Source of the DNA: Nymphaea colorata
Taxonomy: Eukaryota > Streptophyta > Magnoliopsida > Nymphaeales > Nymphaeaceae
Length of the DNA stretch: 64,000 bases
Assembly: GCF_008831285.2 (NCBI RefSeq)
Contig: NC_045139.1
Span: forward strand, 19,016,354-19,080,353
Reading direction: 5' to 3'
The position numbers were made by a program, and so were the translations under genes. The notes beneath the pieces were generated by a model that saw only the letters and a program-made list of their open reading frames with translations, made no database searches and had not been told where the DNA came from. Positions 42,143-53,299 of this stretch are shown piece by piece (position 1 is the stretch's first letter; each line of letters opens with the position of its first letter).

Positions 42143-42544
42143 GGGCGACCTCTCTCTCTCTTCTCTCCCGCGTCGGGCAATCGCGCGCGCTGCTTCCCGC
42201 GTCCCAGATAAGAACGTCACTCGAGACGCGACGCTACCCGAGGCGCGAAGTCGCTCCCCTTTTCTTTTCAAATTCGTCCGTGACCCAAAATGATTTACGA
42301 ATTCCGCTCGTATCTTACCGCGATTGACAAATACGTGCCTGAATTTTTTTTATTTTTCAAAATGAGACCATCCTGGTTGGCTCCATTTTAAGCTCTTTGA
42401 TTTTATCGGATTTAGATTCGAACGGATTTTAGAACCTCGGATCTGAGATTGGAGGTTCTAAAATCTTAAATTTTGAAATCCCTTGTTACTCCCTCGGCCT
42501 TCTCTCTCTTCTTCTTCTCTCCTGAATCTGAAATCTTTATTTCC
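42143..42544. other. ATR upstream region
   Basis: The probable ATR promoter and leader. It is AT-rich beyond 42300 and contains AGATTCGAAC/GGTTCTAAAAT-type short repeats. No confident TATA box was seen. Confidence 0.4.
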
Positions 42545-43620
42545 CAAATCACTCTCTTCTTGTTCCAAAGAATATGTTGTGATTATCAACAATATATTGT
42601 TATTGGATTTACTAACAACACTCATATCTTATTATGTTTGGTGAAACATATCAATGTGGTGTTCTTCAGCTCTTCGTTTTAAGAACATGAATTTCAAAAA
42701 CACAACATTCTTATTGTTAAACATCCTTGGAGATCCAAGTCAGATCCAGGCACTTAAGATCTAGGTCAGCATGATTTGGGCTGAATTTAAATAATGAAAT
42801 TTGTTCATTATAGTCATACCATACGAATAATGCCAAACGTAAAACATATTCTTAAAGTACCCAAAACCAATTGCAATTTATGCACATTACTTTCAGGAAA
42901 AGAAAAGAGAAGAAAAGAACGATAATGGCGCGTCGAGCAGTGAAATTTAACAACTTAAAAATTTCATACATCATGGGACAAGATTTTACAACTTGCAAAA
43001 TTTTATAAATTTCAGATCATAGAGTATTTTATCACTATGAAATCTCATTTAACAGACTAATAGGGGTGCAAATAGGGAAGTAGTAAAGAGGTTACACGAT
43101 ATTGATTCGATTAACACTGACTCGATTTGGAACCTTTTATCTGGATCTTAAAAAAAAACTGAATTGGATGAAGTCGAATTCGCATTCAGTAGATACTTTC
43201 ACAACCAATTGAATTTGAATTTAGTATTCGACTGCAATCGCATACAGATCTCATCCGATTAGTATTCAATTTTGCAAAAAAACACGTTTGGGTCTAAATC
43301 TAAATCCATATATAAAATTAAATAGAATTGAAGATCAGATCAAACCATTTTAACGTGGTTCTATTGCAAATAAAAAAAAAGTGATATTAGTATATATAAA
43401 CATCAGCAGATCATATCATCAGTTGCATATGCGAGAGAGAAGAGAGGATGATGGACTCCCCTTTCCGGCGACTAAGCCTAGCGACCAAGGAAGTTTCAGG
43501 CGTGTTAGATGTCGACAATGTCTCCTTCTCTGAGCCCTGCCGCCATTGCGTCACCAAGAAACGCCATTGCCTGCACGGTTGCTGCGGTCAGCGGAAGAAG
43601 CTCCACCTGATGACCCTTAC
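42545..43620 (+). repeat. left arm of long terminal inverted repeat (copy A)
   Basis: Its reverse complement recurs at about 55860-56870 and, partly, at 45890-46560. Matching blocks in order: TTCCAAAGAATATG, GTGTTCTTCA, ACATTCTTATTGTTAAAC (arm B: ATATTCTTCTAGTTAAAC), GCATGATTTGG, GAAATTTGTTCATTA, ATAGGGAAG.AGTAAAGAG, TTGGAACCTTTT, CAGTAGATACTT. The arm runs into the first exon of the gene copy, so the coding start lies within the repeat. The outer end is not defined to the base and no target duplication was found. Confidence 0.7.
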
Positions 43621-44814
43621 GCCAATGCTACATCCGCCGAGGGAGCCTCTACAGAGGTCGCTATCTTTTCCGGTCTGGTATGCATCGCCGCCGGAGGAGA
43701 ACCCAACCATCTTACGGGCGCAGAGCGATCTTCTCACGGTGGGACGAGTGACTGATGTCTTGGCCACCGAAACACACGTCATGGAAGCAAAAGACAGTAA
43801 GGGTGAGCCGGCGTCACCGCAGGTCGGAACGACGCCGACGCCGACTTCATCATCGGATGTTCTAGGCAGGAAAGAGGTGAGACAGCCCTGTATTTGGTTT
43901 CTTCTTTGTCGAACCGGTCGTCCTTTCACCTTCTTTGTTAGTTTCTTATCTTGAAAACGGTGTGCAATTTGCAGATGCAGCACAGGAAGGTGGGACCGTC
44001 AAGAACGAGAAGAAGGCTCTTGATGCAAGAGGTCGAAAAGGTGAAGAAGGAAGGCGGACAGAATGTCTCGCCCACGGAAAAGAATGTGCAGCTGCAGAGG
44101 ACGAATCTTGGATTGAAGGAAGATGAAAATGGAGAAAATAATACCGGGAGACTAACGCCTCCGTCGGTGTCTCGGTCATCCCAGGTAAAGCATAGAGAGA
44201 GAGAGAAGATTCTTGGTTGGTGCTTACTTAGTGCATGCTTAATTCAGATTCTTCTTCTGTTTGATAGACTTGGAAAACACCAATACTTCCAACGATGAAC
44301 ACGATGTCTCCGCCCAACTTCTTGGTCGAGAGACGGCCGGAGGATAGCAGCAGAATCGGAATTCAGCTTCCTGTTGATGAAGAAACATCATCGAACCAAG
44401 ACAATGACTCCCAACCGACAGCATCCAAGGCTGCAACTTCCGACACTGATGGCGAGAATTATCAGAAGGTAAGGAGAAACGGCTGCCCGTAGCACCACAA
44501 ATTCACAGATGCTAATCGGTATGATATAGTTATAATATGTGTAGCGCGCGTGTGCATTGCTGAGGGAGATGGACGGAAAGCTCCACCAACTGGGGAAGAT
44601 GATGGAGGAACTTGCCCTCAGAAACGATGCCAACATCTGTACAGCCGATGGGCAGCCATCCTGCCATCATAGGCGGGCGATGGCGGATGAAGCTACCATT
44701 GATTCCGCCATTGCTACCTCATCGAAGCAAGCCATGTCTGGGGAGAATCAGGAGCTTAAGCCCTCTTACTTTGTCTGCCCCTGCCCCAAATGCAACAAGT
44801 TTTACTCTGCCTAG
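43451..44814 (+). CDS. unrecognised Cys-rich protein, repeat-borne gene copy A, four exons
   Basis: Exons by comparison with copy B: 43451-43876, 43975-44184, 44268-44468, 44563-44814, all phase 0, about 362 aa. The N-terminus (VSGVLDVDNVSF) leads into CRHC-x4-RHC-x3-CC, a possible metal-binding cluster. The middle is basic and may form a helix (RTRRRLLMQEVEKVKKEGG), followed by a Ser/Thr/Asp-rich stretch. The C-terminus has CPCPKCNKFY, another possible zinc site. I recognise no family, and there are no transposase motifs. Exon 1 is intact here where copy B is frameshifted. However, the exon 4 acceptor is CTG|AGG instead of CAG|AGG, and the next AG would shift the frame. Two possible starts exist (43448 and 43451); the second matches copy B. 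Confidence 0.55.
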
Positions 44815-45870
44815 CATGTGGGAAAACTTAGTTCTTTTTTCTCCTTGTAAATGTTTTTTTGTTCTTCGAGTGTAAGAGATCGTCCATTATTGCTTTGTAT
44901 TCATCTTGCAAAAGAATTTACCACTTACAGAAAAGAGAAACACAGTATTTTAAACTTTAATATATATATCTTTTTTGGGAGGTTGATCAAGAAGCAAATG
45001 AGCACATGCCCTAGGATAATGAAGATATTGATGTTGAGGCAAATTAAAAACTAATAAAATCATAAAGCGCGACCATTCTTGTAATGTGATCAGTAAGGTA
45101 AGGACCATTTCAATAAAATTCCATCTCTTGATAGTGAACTAAGTTGCAGCAGAAATGGCGAGGTAGAGATAGACCAAGGTTCGAAAACCGGTGCATGAGT
45201 AATTTTTAGGTTAATGGAATGGATAAAACAATGACTACATCATTGGGATGCCATATGGTAGGCTCTTGTGCACTTCAATCATAAGGTTATTAAATTTACC
45301 CCATCAATAGTTCAGCTACAAACTCCTAAACATCCTCAAAGATTCTTATGAAGTGAAATTTATAATGGCATATGAGATACAACAACAAGCAATAAGATCA
45401 TTAGTGTTGTCAATGCCGGTGTGATACATGTGAAACTGTAGTAGAAGGGAAAAAGGGTTTCCAGGGCTTCTTAATCCCATAGTTTAAGTTCAAGCTGTTC
45501 AATGACATCAAATTAAATTATGTGTCATCTGCATGTTTCCTGAAAGACGGAAAAACTACTATAAAATGGCATTGGTTATCTGATATATTAGCTCAATGTT
45601 GGTGAATTGTCTGTTCAATATCTACCTCTTCATCATGCATCAGTTTATGAACAATGCATCAGTTGTATCAAATTGGGTTTCTTCTTCTCATTCGTTGAAT
45701 AATGAAAAAGATAAGTTAAGCCATATTTTTATCAGCCTGAGATTTCTTACATATGACGGCCAAACGAGAGGAACAAAGATCAATATTGAACGACCTCATA
45801 CACCGACGAATAAAAGAATTTATAAAAGGAGAAAAAGGAATAAGATTTCCACGACGACAAGTTAGGAAGA
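44815..45870 (+). repeat. 3' flank of copy A, duplicated at 50931-52100
   Basis: Shares long near-identical blocks with 50931-52100 in the same orientation, for example CATTCTTGTAATGTGATCAG, CAGAAATGGCGAGGTAG and TTCAATGACATCAAATTAAA. Copy A lacks about 120 bases near 44905 that are present at about 51015-51140. No independent gene was seen. Confidence 0.75.
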
Positions 45871-46030
45871 ATAAAGTTTGTAGCATCTGCTGCATGGGCT
45901 AGTTCGCTTCTGCGGACCGCAGCAACCGTGCAGGCAATGGCGCTTATTGGTAACGCAATGTCCGCACGGCTCAGAGAAGGAGACGTAGTCGACATCTAGC
46001 ACGGCTGAATCTTCTTTGGGTCTCGGCTTC
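45871..46030 (-). pseudogene. internally deleted minus-strand copy of the Cys-rich gene
   Basis: On the minus strand the exon 1 start region (VSGVLDVDYVSFSEPCGHC, KRHCLHGCC) is joined almost directly to sequence resembling the end of exon 4. The middle of the gene is missing. It lies at the inner edge of the right inverted arm of element A, facing the full-length plus-strand copy. Confidence 0.7.
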
Positions 46031-46560
46031 CTTGCCGAAAAGGGGACTCCATACTCTCTGTCTCAATCTCTCTCTCTCTCTCTCAAATATGCAAGTCTGC
46101 AACTGCAGATATAATCTATACATATTTATAGATGCTAACATCACTTTTTTTTAAAAAAGATGACAATAAAACAAAGATAAAATGGTTCGTTCGGATCCTC
46201 GATTCTATTTAAATGGATTTGGAATTAGTTTTGGACTCAAACGTTAATTTTTCTAGTGCTGAATACGTCATCGGGTCAGATCTGTATGCCATTTCAGTCT
46301 AATACTAAATTCAAATTCGAATTAGACGTAATTGAATTTATAATCTTATCAGATGTAGTTACTGCTTCTCTATTTACGTCCCTCATAATTAAATGAGATT
46401 TCATAGTGATAATGTCCTCTACGATCTGAAATTTATAAAATTGTGTAAGTTCTGAAACCTTGTCCCTTGAAGTATAAAATTTTGTAACTATTTGATCTAC
46501 CATCTTCTTTCTTCCTCCTTTTTTTTTCTTGAAAACTATGGACATAAAAAACAGTTGATT
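45890..46560 (-). repeat. right inverted arm of element A, truncated
   Basis: Reverse complement of about 42900-43600: TTATAGATGCTAACATCACTTTTTTT, TAAATGAGATTTCATAGTGATAAT, CTACGATCTGAAATTTATAAAAT. Relative to the arm at 55860-56870, the outer 300 bases are missing. The sequence passes near 46558 directly into DNA matching 57385 onward, so about 800 bases were lost here. Confidence 0.75.
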
Positions 46561-46800
46561 AAAGAATAACTGGAAGATGAGGCCATTTTTTATCTTTAAA
46601 AGATCTGGTTATGTACTAAAATCAGATTTCTGGATCATCTTGACGTTACCCAAAGAAAATTGTCCTACACTTGCTCACAATTGTCAGACTAATTTTGTGA
46701 CACTAATGTTGAGGTACAAGGGAAAATGAAACCTTCCTCTCTTTCCCGAAGTCGAGGGCTAATTCAGGAGGACCTTGATGATCTCATAACTCAAACACCT
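46560..46800. repeat. host flank duplicated at 57385-57620
   Basis: GATGAGGCCATTTTT.ATCTTTAAAAGA, TTTCTGGATCATCTTGACGT and GTCCTACACTTGCTC occur in both places in the same orientation. This shows the duplication includes DNA between the element and the SR45a 3' end. Confidence 0.85.
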
Positions 46801-47104
46801 TTTCAACTTAGGTGTCCAACATGAGTGCCACCTTTTGCAGTTAAAGAAGCATAGCATGAGGCTTGAACATCCGCAGTTGCGCTACATCCCTCCAAGCATC
46901 AACTGAATCTTTATAATATGACTTTAATATAAACCGGCTCAAAGATGCATAAAATAAAATCCAAGAAGGTATCAACAGCGAGCAAATAGCACTAGCAGAA
47001 GCAACTAGACAGTCCCAACAACAAAAAAATAAGAAGAATCCAACATCTTTACTGTGTAACTTAAAGAACATGGACAGCAAGAGGAAATGCATGCGTTAAA
47101 ATTC

Positions 47105-47582
47105 TTAGTCTGCCTTGAAGTCGCAAGTTTGCAAACAAGCCTTGGAAATGCTACAAGAGAAAACATTACAGCAGATATCTATATTAGGTCTGAGTTTGCA
47201 GTCACTTCTCATATCGGCGTCCATTATTTCTGTCAGGACTTCCACAAGGAGAGTAAGGAAGTGACCGCGAGCGTTCCCTTCTAGAGCGACCACCATAAGG
47301 TGATCTTCGAGGCGAGTAATCACGGCCACCTCTGTAAGGGGATCGCCTCGGTGAGCGCCTGTAGCCACCACCTCTGTACTGTAGTCGTCCCGAAAGCCTC
47401 CACGGGCTCTACTACCACGGTCATATCGATAGCCTGCCAATCAGACAACTCACTATCGAGCTAATATGCTCATAGAAAAGAAAAATATCAGAATATCTAA
47501 CGATGAACTTACTGGACTCCCGCGTGCTCTTTACGCCCAGATAATTCCCAGGAGTTGGCGTCCGAGGCCGACGTCTTCTTGA
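47105..47582 (-). pseudogene. duplicated 3' end (last two coding exons) of the SR45a gene, frameshifted
   Basis: Copies of exon 5 (47582-47513) and exon 6 (47433 downward) of the intact gene at 60.5-63.7 kb; adjacent non-coding DNA from about 46830 to 47640 is also shared. Exon 5 is intact with good splice sites. Exon 6 has a five-base insertion near 47378-47382 (CTGTACTGTAG against CTGTAG). This turns the RS/RG-rich tail into an unrelated frame that stays open to TGA at 47105. The RRM-encoding exons are absent. Upstream on the same strand lie two ARP2 exons that splice in frame, on paper, to exon 5. Confidence 0.85.
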
Positions 47583-47639
47583 CTGAAAGATAAACGAGAA
47601 ACAACACGTCACGGCTTTCACTTAGGAAAGCTCCCACCA

Positions 47640-48340
47640 ACAAAGATGTATAGAAAAATCAGAGACATACACACACACATTATGACTATTATGTGCCCAG
47701 CTTTTGAACACACACACACAAAATAACATCAAGCAAACAAATATATATATTCATTGTTTACATTCTTCAATATAAATTAATATACAGAAAATACCAAAAT
47801 AGACACAAAAAGTATCAAATACTTGTTGACACAGGTGTGCTCCCCCTTTTAGGAAAGTCCGTGTGACATAGCTAGTGTGAAACTATCAAACCCCAGCTAT
47901 GGTGCCAAACATATTCTTCCAGAATGAATAGTGAAAATACTCATAACGATGAAAACAACAATGTGTCACGTGAAAGCAATTTATTTCAAATATCACTCCT
48001 GCTACTGGCGCTATGCTATGGTTAATAATTTACCACGCTCAAATTCAGCACAATGTGATTTCTAAAAGTCTCGTGGCTTTAAGTTAACAAGCCTAGGAGA
48101 GTACCTTTAACAAATATAACTAAGAAAGTAAACTCAACAAATACTGGTAGCACACATTATGTGGATCAGATTTACTACAGTAAAGTCGTGGTAAATTCAT
48201 GTGTGTGTGTGCGAGAGAGTGAGGATCCTAATCCTGAAAGCACTGTCCAATAGAAAACTAATGGCACCAGTTGATAAATAAACATGGTATGAATTATTAA
48301 CATGTTACTGTCACAGCACGGATATAATCAAAGAATAAAA
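47640..48340. other. spacer between SR45a 3' copy and ARP2 exons
   Basis: AT-rich, with short CA repeats near 47670-47720. No downstream ARP2 exon was found here. It would be intronic if the ARP2 and SR45a pieces are transcribed together. Confidence 0.5.
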
Positions 48341-48349
48341 ACTCTTTAC

Positions 48350-48644
48350 CGGCATACGGTTGTCAAAGTTCATCTCCTGTATATCAGCAATACCTTCGCC
48401 TTCAACATCTATAATCTCCTGCATGAAACAAGTAAATAAATGAAAGGTGACTAGCATCAAAAGGCAAGACAGCAGACTGATGACATCACATCGAAATATA
48501 ATACCAGCAAAGCCATTGTATTGTTAAGACAAAAATGCAACATGACAGAACAAGGAACGAGACAAAAAGACTAACTGAAGTGAAAAGAGCTTCAGGTGCT
48601 TGGAAACGTTCTGTACCAACTTTTATGACCCTTCCATCTGGAAG
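48350..48644 (-). pseudogene. ARP2: two-exon fragment of actin-related protein 2 (ARP2)
   Basis: Exon 48644-48576 encodes LPDGRVIKVGTERFQAPEAL then FTS. Exon 48418-48350 encodes EIIDVEGEGIADIQEMNFDNRMP. Both have good GT-AG borders and phase 0. Together they match the ARP2 segment around LPDGRVIKVGTERF..LIDVEGDGMADMVFRCIQEM.IDNRM, with an in-frame loss of five residues (MVFRC). ARP2 is a core subunit of the actin-nucleating Arp2/3 complex. The rest of the gene is missing on both sides. The left arm of repeat block B begins about 260 bases upstream (48902), so this is a captured or stranded fragment. Confidence 0.85.
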
Positions 48645-48901
48645 CTGTTACAGAATAAAATTACAGAACTTCAGAAGAATATAACAAATGCCTCAACATG
48701 TTGTCTAGAGACAAATAGAATATATGCATCAATAGTTCAGTAAAATTGAAGCTAGAGGAAGAACAAGGATGGTAGTGAGAAACAAAGGAGAGCATCTTAG
48801 AAGGCAGATGTATAGAGATGCATGTCCAGACAAAATCAACGGTTATCTTTATTTTGGTCATTATTTAGGACATACAACAAAGACGGATAACCAAAAACCA
48901 T

Positions 48902-49730
48902 TAGGTCAGAATGATTAGAGCTCAATGTAAATAATGAAATTCGTTCATTATAGTCTTTCCATACGAATAATGCCAAATATAAAAAATTTATTCGTAGAGT
49001 TCCCAAAATCAACTGCAATTTATGCACAGTACTTTCAGGAAAAGACAAGAACGACAATGGCACGTCGACCAGTGGAACTTAACAACTTACAAAATTTCAT
49101 ACATCAAGGGACAAGATTTCACAACTTGCAAAATTTTATATATTTCAGATCATAGAGTATTTTATCACTATGAAATCGCATTTAACTATTTGGGGTGTAA
49201 ATAGGGACGTAGTAAAGGGGTCCCATGATATTGATTCGATTAACATTGACTCGATTTGGAACCTTTTAGCTGGATCTTAAAAAAAAATTGAATTCGATGA
49301 AGTCGAATTCGCATTCAGTAGATACTTTCATAACCAGTTGAATTTGACTAGAGTATTCGACTGCAATAGCATACAATTTGAATTTAGTATTTTGCAAAAA
49401 ACACGTTTGGGTCTAAATCTAAATCCATATATAAATTAAATAGAATTGAAGATCCGATCGAACCATTTTAGAGTGGTTTCATTGCAAAATTAAAAAAAAA
49501 AAGTGATATTAGAATATAAACATCAGCAGATCATATCATATGAGAGAGAGAGAGAGAATGGACTCCCCTTTCCGGCGACTGTGGCTAGAGACCAAAGAAG
49601 TTTCAGGCGTGTTAGATGTCGACAATGTCTCCTTCTCTGAGCCCTGCCGCCATTGCGTCACCAAGAAACGCCATTGCCTGCACGGTTGCTGCGGTCAGCG
49701 GAAGAAGCTCCACCTGATGACCCTTACGCC
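48902..49730 (+). repeat. left arm of block B, direct copy of 42762-43620
   Basis: Begins at TTAGGTCAGAATGATT (A: CTAGGTCAGCATGATT) and stays alignable with block A through the first exon of the gene copy. The outer ~200 bases of arm A are absent here. The ARP2-bearing DNA joins at this point. Confidence 0.85.
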
Positions 49731-50930
49731 AATGCTACATCCGCCGAGGGAGCCTCTACAGAGGTCGCTATCTTTTCCGGTCTGGTATGCATCGCCGGCG
49801 GAGGAGAACCCAACCATCTTACGGACGCAGAGCGGTCTTCTCACGGTGGGACGAGTGAATGATGTCTTGGGCACTGAAACACATCATGGAAGAAAAAGAC
49901 AGTAAGGGCGAGCCGGCGTCACCGCAGGTCGGAACGACGGCGACGCTATCTCGAGGCAGGAAAGAGGTGAGGCAGCCCTGTATTTGGTTTCTTCTTTGTC
50001 GAACCAGTCGTCCTTTCACCTTCTTTGTTAGTTTCTTATCTTGAAAACGGTGTGCACTTTGCAGATGCACCACAGGAAGGTGGGACCGTCAAGAACGAGA
50101 AGAAGGCTCTTGATGCAAGAGGTCGAAAAGGTGAAGAAGGAAGGCGGACAGAATGTCTCGCCCACGGAAAAGAATGTGCAGCTGCAGAGGACGAATCTTG
50201 GCTTGAAGGAAGATGAAAATGGAGAAAATAATCCTGAGAGACAAACGCCTCCGTCGGTGTCTCAGTCTTCCCAGGTAGCGCATAGAGAGTGAGAGAAGAT
50301 TCTTGGTTGGTGCTTAGTTAGTGCATGCTTACACCTGTTTCTTCTGCTGTTTGATAGGCTTGGAAAACGCCAACACTTCCATCGATGAACACCATGTCTC
50401 CGCGCAACTTCTTGGTCGGGACACGGCCGGAGGATATCACTAGAATCGGAATCCAGCTTCCTGCTGATGAAGGAACGTCATCGGACCAAGGCAATGACTC
50501 CCAACCGACGGCATCCAAGCCTGCAACTTCCGACACTGATGGCGAGAATTACCAGAAGGTAACGAGAAACGGCTGCCCGTAGCTCCATAAATTCATAAAT
50601 GCAATCGGTTTGATATAGTTTTAATATATGTAGCGCGCGTGTTAATTGCAGAGGGAGATCGACGGAAAGCTCCTCCAACTGGGGAAGATGATGGAGGAAC
50701 TTGCCCTCCGAAACGATGCCAACATCTCTACAGCCGATGGGCAGCCATCATGCCATTATAGGCCGGCGATGGCGGATGAAGGTGCAACGGCAGCTTTGCG
50801 ACCACCATCTGCCATTGATTCTGTCATTGCTATGTCATCGAGGGAAGCCATGTCTGGAGAGAATCAGGAGCTTGAGCCCTCTTACTTTGTCTGCGGCTGC
50901 CCCAAATGCTACAAGTATTACCCTGCTTAG
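49558..50930 (+). pseudogene. Cys-rich repeat-borne gene, copy B, frameshifted in exon 1
   Basis: Exons 49558-49966, 50065-50274, 50358-50558, 50652-50930. All four splice junctions, including the exon 4 acceptor CAG|AGG, are good. Exon 1 has lost two bases near 49882 (ACACATCATGG against ACACACGTCATGG in copy A) and 15 bases near its end. The frame stops shortly after ETHHGRKRQ and exons 2-4 are out of phase. Exons 2 and 3 have exactly the lengths seen in copy A (210 and 201 nt). Exon 4 is 27 bases longer, encoding an Ala/Pro-containing insert. The C-terminal motif is CGCPKCYKYYPA. Confidence 0.8.
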
Positions 50931-51188
50931 CATGTTGGAAAACTTAGTTCCTTCTTCTCCTTGCAAATGTTCTTTTGTTCCTCGAGTGTAAGAGATCGTC
51001 CACTATTGCTTTGTATTCATCTAGTTTAGTCACAAATCTCAGGCTGATAACAATATGTTCTGTTTACCATTATTCAGTGAATGAGAAAAGAACCCCTATT
51101 TGATGCAACTGGTGCATTCCAAATTCTCCACGTCATCTTGCAAAAGAGTTTACCACTTTTACAGAAAAGAGAAATACAGTATTTTAAA

Positions 51189-51195
<7 letters not shown>

Positions 51196-51238
<43 letters not shown>
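51196..51238. repeat. (TA)n microsatellite
   Basis: About 21 TA units. At the same place in block A (around 44960) there are only about five, so the tract expanded or contracted after the duplication. Confidence 0.95.
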
Positions 51239-51240
<2 letters not shown>

Positions 51241-52074
51241 GGTTGATCAAGATGCAAATGAGCAGATGCCCTAGGATAATGAAGATCTTGACGTTGGGGC
51301 AAATTAAAACTAATAAAGCGCGACCATTCTTGTAATGTGATCAGTAAGGTAAGGACCATTTCAATAAATTTCCATCTCTTGAGAGTGAACTAAGTTGCAG
51401 CAGAAATGGCGAGGTAGGGACAGACCAAGGTTCGAAAACCGGTGCATGAGTAATTTTTAGGTTAATGAAATGAATAAAACAATGACTACATCATTGGGAT
51501 GCCATATGGGTAGACCCTTGTGCACTTAAATAATAAGCTTAATAAATTTACCCCATCAATGGTTCAGCTAGAAACTCCTTAACGTCCTCAAGATTATTGT
51601 GAAGTGAGTGAAATCTATAATGGCATATGAGATACAACAATAAGCGATAAGTTCATTAGTGTTGTCAATTCCGGCGCGATACATGCTAAACTGTAGTAGA
51701 AGGGAAAAAAGGTTTCCAGGGCTTCTTAATCCCATAGTTTAAGTTCAGGCTGTTCAATGACATCAAATTAAATTATGTGTCATCTACATGTTTCCTGAAA
51801 GACGAAAAAACTACTTTACAATGGCATTGTTCGTCTGATATATTAACTCAATGTTGGTGAGTTGTCTGTTCAATATCTACCTCTTCATCATGCACCAGTT
51901 TCTGAACAATGCATCAGTTGTATCAAATTGGGTTTCTTTTTCTCATTCATTGAATTATGAAAAACAAAAGTCAACTCACATTTTTATCAGCATGAGATCT
52001 CTTGCATATGACGACCAAATGAGAGGAACAAAGAGTAATAGTGAACGACCTCGTACACTGACGAATAAAAGAAT

Positions 52075-53085
52075 TTATAAAAGGAATAAGATTTCCAACA
52101 ACGACAAGTTCGGAAGAATAAAACTTGCAGCATCTACTGCAGGGGCAGACGACGTGAAAGGGCTTCGGCTTTTGATTACCAACAAACATGGCTTCCCTAG
52201 ATGAAGTGGCATTAATGGCCGACACAATGGCAGATGATGGCAGCAAAGCTGCCGTTGCATGGCCGACCAATGATGGTAGGATGGCTGCCCATCGGTTGTC
52301 GGAATGTTGGCATCCTTCCTAAGCGTAAGTTCCTTCATCATCTTCCTCAGTCGGTGGAGCTTCCTTCGATCTCCCTCAGCAATATACACGTGATGCCAAC
52401 CAGACATATTAAAATCATCTCAAACCGATAATAAGCATTTGTAAACTTGGTGCTGCTACTGGCAGCCATTTCTCGTCACCTTCTGGTAATTCTCTCGCCA
52501 TTAGCATCGGCTGGAATGCTACCAGTTGGGAGTCGTTGTCTTGATCCCAGGATGTCCCTTCATCAACAATAAGCCGGATCCCTGATTCTGGTGCTATCCT
52601 CCATGCCTGTCTGGACGAAGAAGTAGGTCGGCCACATTGTGCTCATCGGTGAAATTATCGGACTTTTCCAGTCCATCAAACAGAGAAGATGCTAAATTAA
52701 GTACGTCCTAAAGAAGCACCGACCCAGAATCTTTGCTCTCTCTCCAGTCCTTGAGAAGACGGAGAGGCCGCCGGAGGTATTAGTCTCCCCGGTTTATTTT
52801 CTCCAGTTTCATCTTCATTAAGCCAAGAATCGTCCCTTGCATCTCCACGTTCTTTTCCATGGCCGAGACATTCTGTCCGTCTTCCTTCTTCACCTTTTCG
52901 ACCTCTTGCATCGAGAGCCTTCTTCTGGTTCTTGACGGTCTCACCTTCCTCTGCTGCATCTGCAAAGAGCGGACAGTTTTCAAGATCCAAACACACTACC
53001 AAAAAAAGTGAAAGGACGACTAATTCCATGAAGAAGAAACCAAATACAAGGTTGCCTCACCTCTTTCCTGCCTCAAACATCCTGA
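52075..53085 (-). pseudogene. minus-strand copy of the Cys-rich gene, exons 4 to 2 and end of exon 1
   Basis: On the minus strand: exon 2 (about 52975-52780, PSRTRRRLSMQEVEKVKKE), exon 3 (about 52680-52450, decayed) and exon 4 (about 52400-52126, LRKDANIPTTDGQPSYHH, VCPCSRCCKFYSS). It is cut off near 53085 inside exon 1. It faces the plus-strand copy B across about 1.1 kb, forming a gene-sized inverted repeat. Confidence 0.8.
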
Positions 53086-53299
53086 TGGCGTCGCCTTATA
53101 CCTTTTATATTATTAATTCTATTTTGAGTACAAAATTTATCTTTGGTTTTCAGCTAGAAAAATTAAATTCATTTGACCGAATTTATTAAAAATTGGTTAA
53201 CGTCTATATCATACAGAAATCTGATTTTAGTACAACCAAGTTCTTTTATTGTCCTCACTCGGTTGCATCGCTGATCTTGCCTCTATACTGCTAATTCTT

